Shown: piece after piece, positions 52,254 to 60,077 of the stretch
How the letters are laid out: every line of letters starts with the position of its first letter
How positions within the stretch are numbered: the stretch's first letter is position 1
From: Mesorhizobium helmanticense
GTDB lineage: Bacteria; Pseudomonadota; Alphaproteobacteria; Rhizobiales; Rhizobiaceae
Reading direction: 5' to 3'
Length of the DNA: 64,000 nt
Assembly (NCBI RefSeq): GCF_003034915.1
Contig: NZ_PZJX01000053.1
Span: forward strand, 1-64,000
Notes under the pieces: model-generated
What the model was told of the DNA's origin: nothing
Seen by the model: the letters and a program-made list of their open reading frames with translations, nothing else
The model's database searches: none
Position numbers and translations under genes: made by a program

Positions 52254-52281
52254 GAGTCCTTCCGCCGACGATTTAGCCGCC

Positions 52282-52479
52282 CTACCGCCCCTTTGGCGGT
52301 TTTCCAGGCCAGTCGCGCCAGTGCGTCGGGCTGATGTCGACTCGGGCGCCGGTTACGGCATTCCTCCAGCCTTGCAGGTCCTTTACACAAGCAAACACAA
52401 GCGCATGCTCACCGTCTTCGTCGAGGACGGCCAGTTCGAGATCGCGACCAAACGGAGCGCTTTGGATTTGCTTCCACAT
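52282..52479 (-). CDS. small conserved protein (MWKPI family), copy B
   Basis: Protein of 65 residues starting MWKQIQSAPFGRDLELAVLDED and sharing the AVTGARVDISPTHWRDW end with the copy at 24621-24833, after which the C-terminus differs (PGKPPKGR). It lies in the second copy of the duplicated segment. The longer frame to 52527 would again start inside an FNR-like palindrome. Confidence 0.6.
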   Translation of the reverse strand: MWKQIQSAPFGRDLELAVLDEDGEHALVFACVKDLQGWRNAVTGARVDISPTHWRDWPGKPPKGR

Positions 52480-52513
52480 TGGTTCATGTTCTTCCCAGGC
52501 GACAAGCCGCGCC

Positions 52514-52527
52514 TTGATTTGCATCAT
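52514..52527. promoter_or_regulatory. FNR-like box at the MWKPI gene, copy B
   Basis: TTGAT-TTGC-ATCAT, identical to the box at 24868-24881 in the other duplicate and in the same position relative to the gene. Confidence 0.45.
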
Positions 52528-52596
52528 TTTCGAAACTTGTCGGTGCGAGCACCGGTCAGATGCCTGTCAATCGTTTCGAGCGGGCAAGGATCCGGG

Positions 52597-52757
52597 TCAT
52601 TTGGCCGTGTAGCCGCCGTCCACGAGATGGCAGCTGCCAGTGATGAAACTGGCCTCGGCGGAGAACAGGAAGCAAGTCAACTTCCTCTGGTGTTCCCAGG
52701 CGCCCAATTGGATGCAAGTCCGCCAGCTGTCCGATCGTGTCAGCATCCAGCGTCTTC
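52597..52757 (-). pseudogene. 3-prime remnant of an SDR gene
   Basis: About 160 bp matching the end of the SDR gene at 24942-25697. The former C-terminus with YTAK and TGA is present, but the frame is broken by an eight-base deletion and the rest of the gene is missing. It is part of the duplicated segment and ends at the 3-prime end of the hydrolase-like gene. Confidence 0.8.
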
Positions 52758-52767
52758 AGGTCGCGCC

Positions 52768-53274
52768 TCAAATGGCCGCAATGCCAACGACATAGTTCTT
52801 CCCATAGGCTTTGGCGCATTTCGGGCATGTCGTGTAGAAGAAATACACGTCGCGGGTCTCTGATTTTCGATCACGCGCTATCTGTTGCATGTCCTCGTGC
52901 CACTGCCTTGCCTGACTATACGGGCCCTCCAACACTTTGGTCAGGTAGTCGCCACTCAGCGTGGTCATCTCTTCGTCACGGACAGGTTTTGAGACCGCGA
53001 ACAGATGCTCGCTGCTCCACGGCGAGATGTCCCTGCTGAGTACGATGAACTGATCGGGGGTGGAAGCCCTGGCGTCTTCGATGTGCTTGTTCACGCGCGC
53101 GAAAACGCTGCCCATGTTCATCGGAATATGCATGATGCTGTGGGTCTTCGCTTTGACGAACCGCTTGCCCTCGAAGTGCAGTTCCTGTCCGTCCCAACCC
53201 TCGGGATTGAACCTGGGGCAGCAGCCGGTCGTATTCACGCTGTCGTCGTACCGGGGCGTTTCATTCGTCAGCAC
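52768..53274 (-). CDS. conserved rhizobial protein, hydrolase-like annotation
   Basis: Protein of 168 residues from GTG 53274, which has AAGGGGA six bases before it (a longer frame starts at 53298). It begins LTNETPRYDDSVNTTGCCPRFNPEGWDGQ and ends with a CxxC pair (FYTTCPKCAKAYGKNYVVGIAAI). I recall similar proteins in rhizobia near low-oxygen genes, often called hydrolase, but I see no certain catalytic motif. It has its own FNR box 60 bases upstream and is divergent from groEL. Confidence 0.7.
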   Translation of the reverse strand: MLTNETPRYDDSVNTTGCCPRFNPEGWDGQELHFEGKRFVKAKTHSIMHIPMNMGSVFARVNKHIEDARASTPDQFIVLSRDISPWSSEHLFAVSKPVRDEEMTTLSGDYLTKVLEGPYSQARQWHEDMQQIARDRKSETRDVYFFYTTCPKCAKAYGKNYVVGIAAI

Positions 53275-53332
53275 GGTCGTTCCCCTTGGCTTGGACAAAC
53301 ACCACCCAACAGGGAACCGCGGCCGCCGTCAT

Positions 53333-53346
53333 TGATCCTCGTCAAC
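53333..53346. promoter_or_regulatory. FNR-type box 1 of the hydrolase-groEL spacer
   Basis: TTGAT-CCTC-GTCAA, 59 bases from the minus-strand gene start and 87 bases before groEL. It likely serves the minus-strand gene. Confidence 0.65.
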
Positions 53347-53363
53347 ATGGCCCGGATTGCGAT

Positions 53364-53377
53364 TGATGCGCATCAAG
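53364..53377. promoter_or_regulatory. FNR-type box 2 of the hydrolase-groEL spacer
   Basis: TTGAT-GCGC-ATCAA, perfect arms, about 63 bases before the groEL start. It likely serves groEL; the spacing between the two boxes is 31 bp centre to centre, about three helical turns. Confidence 0.78.
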
Positions 53378-53433
53378 GCGGATCGAAGGGAACGCCTATT
53401 GACTGACACCGGTAAGAGATTCCGGAGATGGTC

Positions 53434-55056
53434 ATGGCTCACAAACAGGTATTGTTCCGTTCAGCGGCGCGCGAAAAGATTCTTCGCGGCGCGACCCAAC
53501 TGGCCGATGCCGTACGCGTAACGCTCGGACCCCGCTCGAAGTCGGTGCTGATTGAAAAGAAATGGGGGGCGCCGATCGTTTGCAACGACGGGGTAACCAT
53601 CGCCAAGGAATTCGACCTGAAAGACCCCGAGGAGAATCTCGGCGCGCGAATGCTGAGGCAGGCCGCGGAGAAAACCGGCGACATGGTCGGTGATGGCACC
53701 AGCACGTCGACCATCCTCGCGCACGCGATATTTGGCGATGGCGTGCGCAACGTCGTCGCCGGCGCCAGCGCTATCGACATCAAGCGCGGCCTTGACCGCG
53801 CCACCAAGCGCGCGATCGACACGCTCAAACAGATATCTCGACCGGTCTCGACCCGCCGCGAGAAGGAACAGGTGGCAACGATCTCTGCGCACAACGACCC
53901 GTTGATTGGCGAGCTGGTCGGCGAGGCGATGGAGAAGGTCGGTGGCGAAGGCGTCATCACCGTCGAGGAGTCCAAGACCACTGAAACGGTTCTGGACGTC
54001 GTCGAGGGAATGCAGTTCGATCGTGGATTCCTCTCTCCCTACTTCGTGACCGATCCGGAGAAGATGGAAGCGGTCCTCGAAGACGCGCTCGTGCTGATCG
54101 TCGAAAAGAAGATCGCTTCGCTGAACGATCTCATCAAGCTGCTTGAGGCGGTGGCGAAATCAGGTTCGCCTTTGCTGGTGATCGCCGAGGAAGTCGAGGG
54201 CGAGGCGCTGGCAACGCTCATCGTCAACCAGATCCGCGGTACGTTCAAAAACTGCGCCGTCAAGGCGCCGGGTTTCGGCGATCGTCGCAAAGCCATGCTG
54301 CAGGACATCGCCATCCTGACCGGCGGACAGGTCATTTCCGAAGACCTCGGGCTTAAACTGGAAAATGTCACGATGGAACAGTTGGGGCGCGCCAAGCGCG
54401 TCGTCGTCGACAAGGACAACACGACAATCATCGGCGGCGGCGGCGACGCCAAGGCGATCAAGGGTCGCGTGGAACAGATCCGGCGCGAAATCGACGATAC
54501 GACCAGTGATTACGATCGCGAAAAGCTGCAGGAGCGGCTGGCGAAGCTTGCGGGCGGCGTGGCGGTCATAAAGGTCGGCGCTCCGACCGAGGCCGAGATG
54601 AAGTCGAAAAAGGAAGCGCTCGATGATGCCATCAGCGCCACCAAGGCTGCCGTCGCCGAGGGTATTGTACCTGGCGGGGGCCTCGCTTTATTGCGCTGTA
54701 TCGCGACGGTCTCCGAGGAGGAGCAGCATTGCGAGGGCGACGAGCGGACGGGCGTGCAGATCCTTAAGCGCGCACTTGAAGCGCCGGTCCGGCAGATCGC
54801 CGAGAATTCCGCGGTCGACGGCGGGGTTGTCATTGCCAGGATGATTGAAGGTACCGGCAATTTTGGGTTCGATGCCGGGCGAAAGGAGTATGTTGATCTC
54901 GTCGAGGCCGGCATCATAGATCCAACCAAGGTGGTGCGCATCGCGCTTGAAAACGCCGTCTCGGTCGCGAGCGTTTTGCTCTTGACCGAAGCGACCATGA
55001 CCGAAATCCCCGAACCGGCGAAGGAGCGCGCTCTCGAACCGGACATGACGATGTAG
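53434..55056 (+). CDS. groEL: chaperonin GroEL (solitary copy without groES)
   Basis: Chaperonin of 540 residues with the expected motifs VTLGPRSKSVLIEKKWGAP, GDGTSTSTILAHAI, and GIVPGGGLALLRC. It ends EPAKERALEPDMTM without the GGM repeat tail that most GroEL have. No groES is found upstream or anywhere in the window. ATG 53434 has GGAG six bases before it; ATG 53428 is two codons earlier. A perfect FNR box precedes it, so this is probably an additional, low-oxygen GroEL. A universal stress protein gene follows 74 bases later. Confidence 0.95.
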   Translation: MAHKQVLFRSAAREKILRGATQLADAVRVTLGPRSKSVLIEKKWGAPIVCNDGVTIAKEFDLKDPEENLGARMLRQAAEKTGDMVGDGTSTSTILAHAIFGDGVRNVVAGASAIDIKRGLDRATKRAIDTLKQISRPVSTRREKEQVATISAHNDPLIGELVGEAMEKVGGEGVITVEESKTTETVLDVVEGMQFDRGFLSPYFVTDPEKMEAVLEDALVLIVEKKIASLNDLIKLLEAVAKSGSPLLVIAEEVEGEALATLIVNQIRGTFKNCAVKAPGFGDRRKAMLQDIAILTGGQVISEDLGLKLENVTMEQLGRAKRVVVDKDNTTIIGGGGDAKAIKGRVEQIRREIDDTTSDYDREKLQERLAKLAGGVAVIKVGAPTEAEMKSKKEALDDAISATKAAVAEGIVPGGGLALLRCIATVSEEEQHCEGDERTGVQILKRALEAPVRQIAENSAVDGGVVIARMIEGTGNFGFDAGRKEYVDLVEAGIIDPTKVVRIALENAVSVASVLLLTEATMTEIPEPAKERALEPDMTM

Positions 55057-55130
55057 GCACGCGCGAGGACGTCCTAAACATGGTCAAGATAGTCAGATCG
55101 ATGATGATTTCGCCGTAAGGAGGCACGAAA

Positions 55131-55949
55131 ATGATCTTCAACACCATCATGGTTCAACTTGATGTCGATTCTCCGGCGGCTCCGCGAACGATCTACGCCC
55201 AGGCGTTGGCGCGGCGGTTCGAAGCCACACTGATCGGCTTCGCCGCGGCTGATCCTTATGTGTTTATTCCTGGCAATGATGGCGGCGCGGCAGCGGCGGA
55301 AATAATGCGTCAACGCCGGATGGAGATCGAGGATCGCCTGAAGATCGTGAAGGAAGAATTCCTGAGCCTTGCAGGAGACGATGCCTCCTGGCGCGAGGAG
55401 ATCGGTGATCCGACACGTCTGCTGGCGATGCATGCCCGCGCCGCAGACCTCATCGTGACCGGATCTCCGGCAAACGGCGCTGGAGATCACCACCGGAGGG
55501 TCGATACCGGGACGTTGATACTGTCGGCCGGACGGCCCGTGCTGCTAGCGGCTGACAAACTTACTCCGCTGAACCCCCAAAATGTTCTGCTGGCGTGGAA
55601 GGATACTCGCGAGGCTCGGCGCGCAGTCAGCGATGCAATGCCCTTTTTGACCGGCGCACAACATGTGCTCGTGGCGACGATTGAGGAGCAGAACCAGAGA
55701 AGCGCGCGTGAGAGCGTCGGCGACGTCGTCCGGTTCCTGATGAGACATGGCGTCAAGGCGAGATCGGAGGTTCTGGGTGCCGGTCATGCGGACGCCTGCG
55801 AAGCCGTCACCGAGCTCGCTCGCGCGACGGATGCAGAACTTGTTGTCGCCGGCGGCTACGGTCATGGCCGACTCCGTGAATGGGCCTTTGGCGGCATGAC
55901 CCGCTCCTTGCTCAAGGAGGGCTCAGTCAATCGGCTGTTCTCGAACTGA
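55131..55949 (+). CDS. universal stress protein, two UspA domains
   Basis: Protein of 272 residues with two Usp domains; C-terminal signature GGYGHGRLREWAFGGMTRSLLKEGSVNRLFSN. ATG 55131 has AAGGAGG seven bases before it. It follows groEL on the same strand and is likely in one operon. It resembles the stress protein at 48938-49750 (both have LLAWKDTREARRAV or LVAWKDTREARRAV). Confidence 0.9.
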   Translation: MIFNTIMVQLDVDSPAAPRTIYAQALARRFEATLIGFAAADPYVFIPGNDGGAAAAEIMRQRRMEIEDRLKIVKEEFLSLAGDDASWREEIGDPTRLLAMHARAADLIVTGSPANGAGDHHRRVDTGTLILSAGRPVLLAADKLTPLNPQNVLLAWKDTREARRAVSDAMPFLTGAQHVLVATIEEQNQRSARESVGDVVRFLMRHGVKARSEVLGAGHADACEAVTELARATDAELVVAGGYGHGRLREWAFGGMTRSLLKEGSVNRLFSN

Positions 55950-55975
55950 CCGCTTTGGCTAAAAATCAGGCCGCC

Positions 55976-56121
55976 GCCTGCGAGTTCTTCACCCATGTGG
56001 CGCAAGACCTGCTCTTTCGCTTTCTCGGCGGGATGAAGGAGGTTTCCCATGAGAGGCTGGTGGCGATGAGCTCGAACGCGACATGGGGTTCACGCCACGA
56101 CCTACCCCGGCGGCCCGACAC
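55976..56121 (+). pseudogene. remnant of a GNAT acetyltransferase gene
   Basis: About 145 bp matching the gene at 38379-38888. The part encoding EFFTHV...FRFLGG-KEVSHERLVAM is present, then about 240 bp are missing, and the sequence resumes with the SNATWGS region. The copy is out of frame and stops abruptly near 56121, where the sequence turns into a P-type ATPase remnant of the other strand. Confidence 0.78.
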
Positions 56122-56293
56122 GCCCGTTGGATCTGGGTAGTTCGTTGAAGCCTTTGGCGACGAGCCTCGCCTGTGCTTCGGCCGCGGTGAGGCCTGGCCG
56201 CGGGAACGTCGTCGCCGCCGATTGAGGCAAGCCGGCGTTCTCGCGCCCCTGGCGCGCGCGCTCCTGTGTCTTCCGTCCGACAAGAACTGACAT
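56122..56293 (-). pseudogene. truncated N-terminus of a cation P-type ATPase gene
   Basis: About 57 residues on the minus strand, starting with ATG 56293 that overlaps the ackA stop codon. They include GLTAAEAQARLVAKGFNELPRS, the N-terminal cation-ATPase domain motif. Homology ends near 56122, exactly where the acetyltransferase remnant begins, and the frame then runs into unrelated codons. It looks like the 5-prime stub of a former ackA-ATPase operon. Confidence 0.72.
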
Positions 56294-57486
56294 CAGCTTG
56301 CGCGCTCAGGTGACGCGCGACTGTGCCGGTGCAGTTCGGCGGCCACGGCCCTCTCCTCATCCGTGGGAACCACCAGGACCTCGACCCTGGAACCGGCAAG
56401 GCTGATGATTTCGTCGCCGCGCTGGTTGCGGTCCTTGTCTATGGCTACGCCGAGCCAACCGGCAAAGGCCCCGACCTTTTCCCGGATCGACGGCGCGTTT
56501 TCGCCGATGCCGGCCGTGAAGACCAACCGATCCAACCCTCCCAGGGCAGCGGCCAGCGACCCGATCTCGCGCCCGATGCGATAGACGAAGAGATCGATGG
56601 CCTCGGCGGCAGCAGGATCGTGCGAGCCGGTCAGCGTGCGCATATCACCGGATATGCCGGACACACCGAGCAGGCCGGATCTCTCGTACAAAAGCGTGAC
56701 CAGTTCGTCGGCCGGCAGCTTCCGATCCTGCAGCAGATGGAGGATGACCCCCGGGTCGAGCGCGCCGCAACGCGTGCTCATGACAAGTCCGTCCAGCGTC
56801 GAGAATCCCATCGTCGTGGCGACACTGCGTCCGCCATCCATGGCGCACAGGCTGGCACCGCTGCCGAGATGAGCGACGATCGCCCGGCCGCCGGCACCCG
56901 CACCGTAGCGCTCCCGCAGCTTCGTAGCGATATGGCTGTAGGACAGGCCGTGAAAGCCATAGGAAACAACGCCCGCTTCGGTCAGCTCGCGTGGGAGGCC
57001 ATAGATCTTGGCAAGTTCCGGTCGGGCCGAATGAAACGCGGTGTCAAAGCATCCGACCTGAACAGCCTGCGGCAGGAGCTCGGCAGCCAGCGAGACTATA
57101 TCGAGATTGACCTTCTGGTGGATCGGAGCCAGCGGTTCGAGCAGGCGCAGTGCTTCAAGCGTGTGCTCATCGAGCCGCGTCGCTTCGGTGAAGTCGCGAC
57201 CGCCATGGACGATCCTATGCCCGACCCTGTCGATGGAGCGGAGGAGATCGCGATCACCGAGCAGCGAAGCGACCGTCGCGAACGCTTCGTCGATATCGAT
57301 CGGTCCCTCGCCCAGGCTTCTTTCTATTGCCGGCCGACCCGCCGCGACCTCGACACGCAGCCGTGGGTGCTTCGCAAGCGACGAGACATTGCCGCGTAGC
57401 AGCAGCGTAAGCTCTGCGCTTGCCTCGAAGACAGCGAATTTCAGGCTCGATGACCCGCCGTTCAGGACAAGGATCGCATCGGTCAT
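56293..57486 (-). CDS. ackA: acetate kinase
   Basis: Enzyme of 397 residues that makes ATP and acetate from acetyl phosphate and ADP. It has the family motifs LVLNGGSSSLKFAVF at the N-terminus, HRIVHGGRDF, GCFDTAFH, and VFTAGIGENAPSIRE. It follows the phosphoketolase gene by 51 bases and is the last intact gene of that operon. It would turn the acetyl phosphate from phosphoketolase into ATP. Confidence 0.95.
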   Translation of the reverse strand: MTDAILVLNGGSSSLKFAVFEASAELTLLLRGNVSSLAKHPRLRVEVAAGRPAIERSLGEGPIDIDEAFATVASLLGDRDLLRSIDRVGHRIVHGGRDFTEATRLDEHTLEALRLLEPLAPIHQKVNLDIVSLAAELLPQAVQVGCFDTAFHSARPELAKIYGLPRELTEAGVVSYGFHGLSYSHIATKLRERYGAGAGGRAIVAHLGSGASLCAMDGGRSVATTMGFSTLDGLVMSTRCGALDPGVILHLLQDRKLPADELVTLLYERSGLLGVSGISGDMRTLTGSHDPAAAEAIDLFVYRIGREIGSLAAALGGLDRLVFTAGIGENAPSIREKVGAFAGWLGVAIDKDRNQRGDEIISLAGSRVEVLVVPTDEERAVAAELHRHSRASPERAS

Positions 57487-57537
57487 GCAGCCATCCGATC
57501 CCGTGCCATTGCGATGCGCCGAAGGCCGCTCATCGGC

Positions 57538-59961
57538 TCATTCAGCAGGTTTTGGCGTTGCATCCGGCGCCTGCTCCCATTTCCAGCCAAGGATCTCCGG
57601 CATATCTTGCCCATGAGCCCGAATATAGGCTTGATGCTCAAGCAGCTTGCCCTCCATTGCCTGCATCAGGCCAATATTGGCGCCTTTGACCTTTGGCAGG
57701 CGGTCGAGGACGCTTTGGACGAGATGGAACCGGTCAAGGCCATTCAGCACCGTCATGTCGAAAGGCGTCGTCGTCGTGCCCTCCTCGTTGTAGCCGCGCA
57801 CATGGATGTTGTCGTGATTGGTGCGCCGATAGGTCAGGCGATGGATGGTCCAGGGATAGCCGTGATAGGCGAAGATGACCGGCTTGTCGGTCGTGAACAG
57901 GACATCGAAATCGCGATCCGACAGCCCGTGCGGGTGATGCTCCTTGGGCTGCAGGGTCATCAGGTCGACGACGTTGACCACCCTGATCCTGAGTTCAGGA
58001 ATATGGTGCCTGAGAATCTGCACGGCGGCCAGCGTTTCGAGGGTCGGGACGTCGCCGGCGCAAGCCATGACGACGTCCGGCTCGTCGCCATTCTCGGTCG
58101 ACGCCCAGTCCCAGATACCGATGCCTGTCCTGCAATGGACGACGGCCTTGTCCATGGACAGCCATTGCCATGACGGCGGCTTGCCGGCGACGATGACGTT
58201 GATGCGGTTCCATGTCCGAAGCACGTGATCGGTCACGCAAAGCAAGGTGTTGGCATCCGGCGGCAGATAGACGCGCACGATGTCGGCCTTCTTGTTGAGG
58301 GCAACATCGATGAAGCCGGGGTCCTGATGGCTGAAGCCATTGTGCTCCTGATGCCAGACATGGCTCGACAGCAGATAGTTCAGCGAGGCGACCGGACGTC
58401 GCCATGGAATGTCGCGGCAGGCATCGAGCCATTTCGCATGCTGGTTGAACATGGAATCGACGATGTGAATGAATGCTTCGTAGCAGGAAAACAGGCCGTG
58501 CCGCCCGGTCAAAAGATAGCCTTCGAGCCAGCCCTGGCAGGTGTGCTCGGACAGGATTTCCATAACCCTGCCGTCGCGGCCGAGATGAACGTCCTCGGGC
58601 AAGATCGTTTCCATCCAGGCGCGCTCGGTGACCTCGAACACGTCCTGAAGCCGGTTCGAGGCTGTCTCGTCCGGACCGACGATGCGGAAGTTCTTCGCCG
58701 CCTCATTCAGCTCCATCACGGCACGCAGGAACTTGCCCATTGTCCGCGTCGACTCTGCCTTCACCGCGCCCGGTCGTTCGACCGCAACCGCATGGTCCTG
58801 CAGCGCTGGCAGATCAAGGGAGCGGCGCAGCAAACCGCCATTGGCATGTGGGTTGGCGCCCATGCGCCGTGTGCCCTCGGGTGCGGTAGCGCGGATCGAG
58901 GCGACAGGAGCGCCGGCGGCGTCGAACAGTTCGTCCGGCCGGTAGCTCTTCAGCCAGTCCTCAAGCAGCTTCAGGTGCGCAGGGTTTTCCGCAAGGCCCG
59001 ACAACGGAACTTGGTGCGAGCGCCAGAAGCCTTCGGTCTTCAGCCCGTCGACCTCTTTCGGGCCGGTCCAGCCCTTGGGACTGCGCAGCACGATCATCGG
59101 CCATTTCGGTCGCGAGGTCGGCGCGTCGGAACCATCGCGCGCGGCATGCTGGATCGCTCGGATGCGATCGAACGCGTCGTCGAGCACGATCGCCATCCGC
59201 TCGTGCATCAGCGCCGGATCGTGCCCCTCGACGAACAGCGGCTCATAGCCATAGCCAATGAACAGCGCGCGCAGTTCGTCTTCGGGGATACGGGCCAGGA
59301 TGGTCGGATTGGCGATCTTGTAGCCGTTCAGATGCAGGATCGGCAGAACCACCCCGTCGCGCGCCGGGTTGAGAAACTTGTTGGAATGCCACGCCGCGGC
59401 CAGCGGCCCGGTTTCGGCCTCCCCGTCGCCGACGACACAGGCGACGACAAGGTCCGGATTGTCGAAGGCCGCGCCAAAGGCATGAGAAAGCGCGTAGCCC
59501 AATTCGCCGCCTTCGTGGATCGAGCCGGGCACATCAGGCGCGGCATGGCTCGGGATGCCACCTGGAAAGGAGAACTGCCGGAACAGCTTGCGCATCCCCT
59601 GCTCGTCCATCGTGACGTCTGGATTGAACTCGCTGTAGGTGCCCTCCAGATAGGTGTTCGCCACCATTGCCGGGCCACCATGGCCGGGACCACAGACGTA
59701 GATCGCATTCGCGTCCCTGAGCCTGATCACGCGATTGAGGTGGGCATAAATAAAACTCAACCCCGGCGACGTTCCCCAGTGGCCGAGCAGGCGCGGCTTG
59801 ACATGCTCCAGCCGCAACGGTTCGCGTAGCAGCGGATTGTCGAGCAGGTAGATCTGACCGATCGTCAGATAGTTCGCGGCGCGCCAATAGGCATCGATAT
59901 CGTGCAGTTCGCGTTCAGACAGAAGACCACCGGAAGCGCGGGGTTTCGTATGCTCGGTCAT
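57538..59961 (-). CDS. xfp: phosphoketolase (xylulose-5-P/fructose-6-P)
   Basis: Thiamine diphosphate enzyme of 807 residues that cleaves xylulose-5-phosphate (or fructose-6-phosphate) to acetyl phosphate and an aldose phosphate. Family motifs are ELHDIDAYWRAANYLTIGQIYL, GHWGTSPGLSFIYAHLNR, the CGPGHGGPAMVANTYLEGTYSE stretch, VVGDGEAETGPLAAAWHSNKFLNP for ThDP, and the C-terminal ...MPEILGWKW. ATG 59961 has AGGAG seven bases before it. It lies in an operon with a stress protein, an MBL protein and ackA. Confidence 0.96.
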   Translation of the reverse strand: MTEHTKPRASGGLLSERELHDIDAYWRAANYLTIGQIYLLDNPLLREPLRLEHVKPRLLGHWGTSPGLSFIYAHLNRVIRLRDANAIYVCGPGHGGPAMVANTYLEGTYSEFNPDVTMDEQGMRKLFRQFSFPGGIPSHAAPDVPGSIHEGGELGYALSHAFGAAFDNPDLVVACVVGDGEAETGPLAAAWHSNKFLNPARDGVVLPILHLNGYKIANPTILARIPEDELRALFIGYGYEPLFVEGHDPALMHERMAIVLDDAFDRIRAIQHAARDGSDAPTSRPKWPMIVLRSPKGWTGPKEVDGLKTEGFWRSHQVPLSGLAENPAHLKLLEDWLKSYRPDELFDAAGAPVASIRATAPEGTRRMGANPHANGGLLRRSLDLPALQDHAVAVERPGAVKAESTRTMGKFLRAVMELNEAAKNFRIVGPDETASNRLQDVFEVTERAWMETILPEDVHLGRDGRVMEILSEHTCQGWLEGYLLTGRHGLFSCYEAFIHIVDSMFNQHAKWLDACRDIPWRRPVASLNYLLSSHVWHQEHNGFSHQDPGFIDVALNKKADIVRVYLPPDANTLLCVTDHVLRTWNRINVIVAGKPPSWQWLSMDKAVVHCRTGIGIWDWASTENGDEPDVVMACAGDVPTLETLAAVQILRHHIPELRIRVVNVVDLMTLQPKEHHPHGLSDRDFDVLFTTDKPVIFAYHGYPWTIHRLTYRRTNHDNIHVRGYNEEGTTTTPFDMTVLNGLDRFHLVQSVLDRLPKVKGANIGLMQAMEGKLLEHQAYIRAHGQDMPEILGWKWEQAPDATPKPAE

Positions 59962-60077
59962 GTTTGGCTCCTTGTTGGCGACGGTCGCCGGATCGCGACT
60001 TGCGCCTGTGTTCGTCGACCTGCAGCGAATGGACACAAACGCGTTGGCGCGCTTTCAGTTCATCGCGTCGCAGGCTT

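Larger units (their letters stand above)
52309..52757. repeat. duplicated segment, copy B
   Basis: About 450 bp matching 24663-25110. It has several substitutions, an eight-base deletion in the former SDR gene (CAAGTCA-ACTTCC against CAAGTCAGTGCCGAAACTTCC) and a divergent stretch between the two genes. Confidence 0.85.

Noticed and set aside
58225..59829. 534-residue open frame opposite phosphoketolase
   Set aside because: Antisense shadow; no domain, low-quality start.
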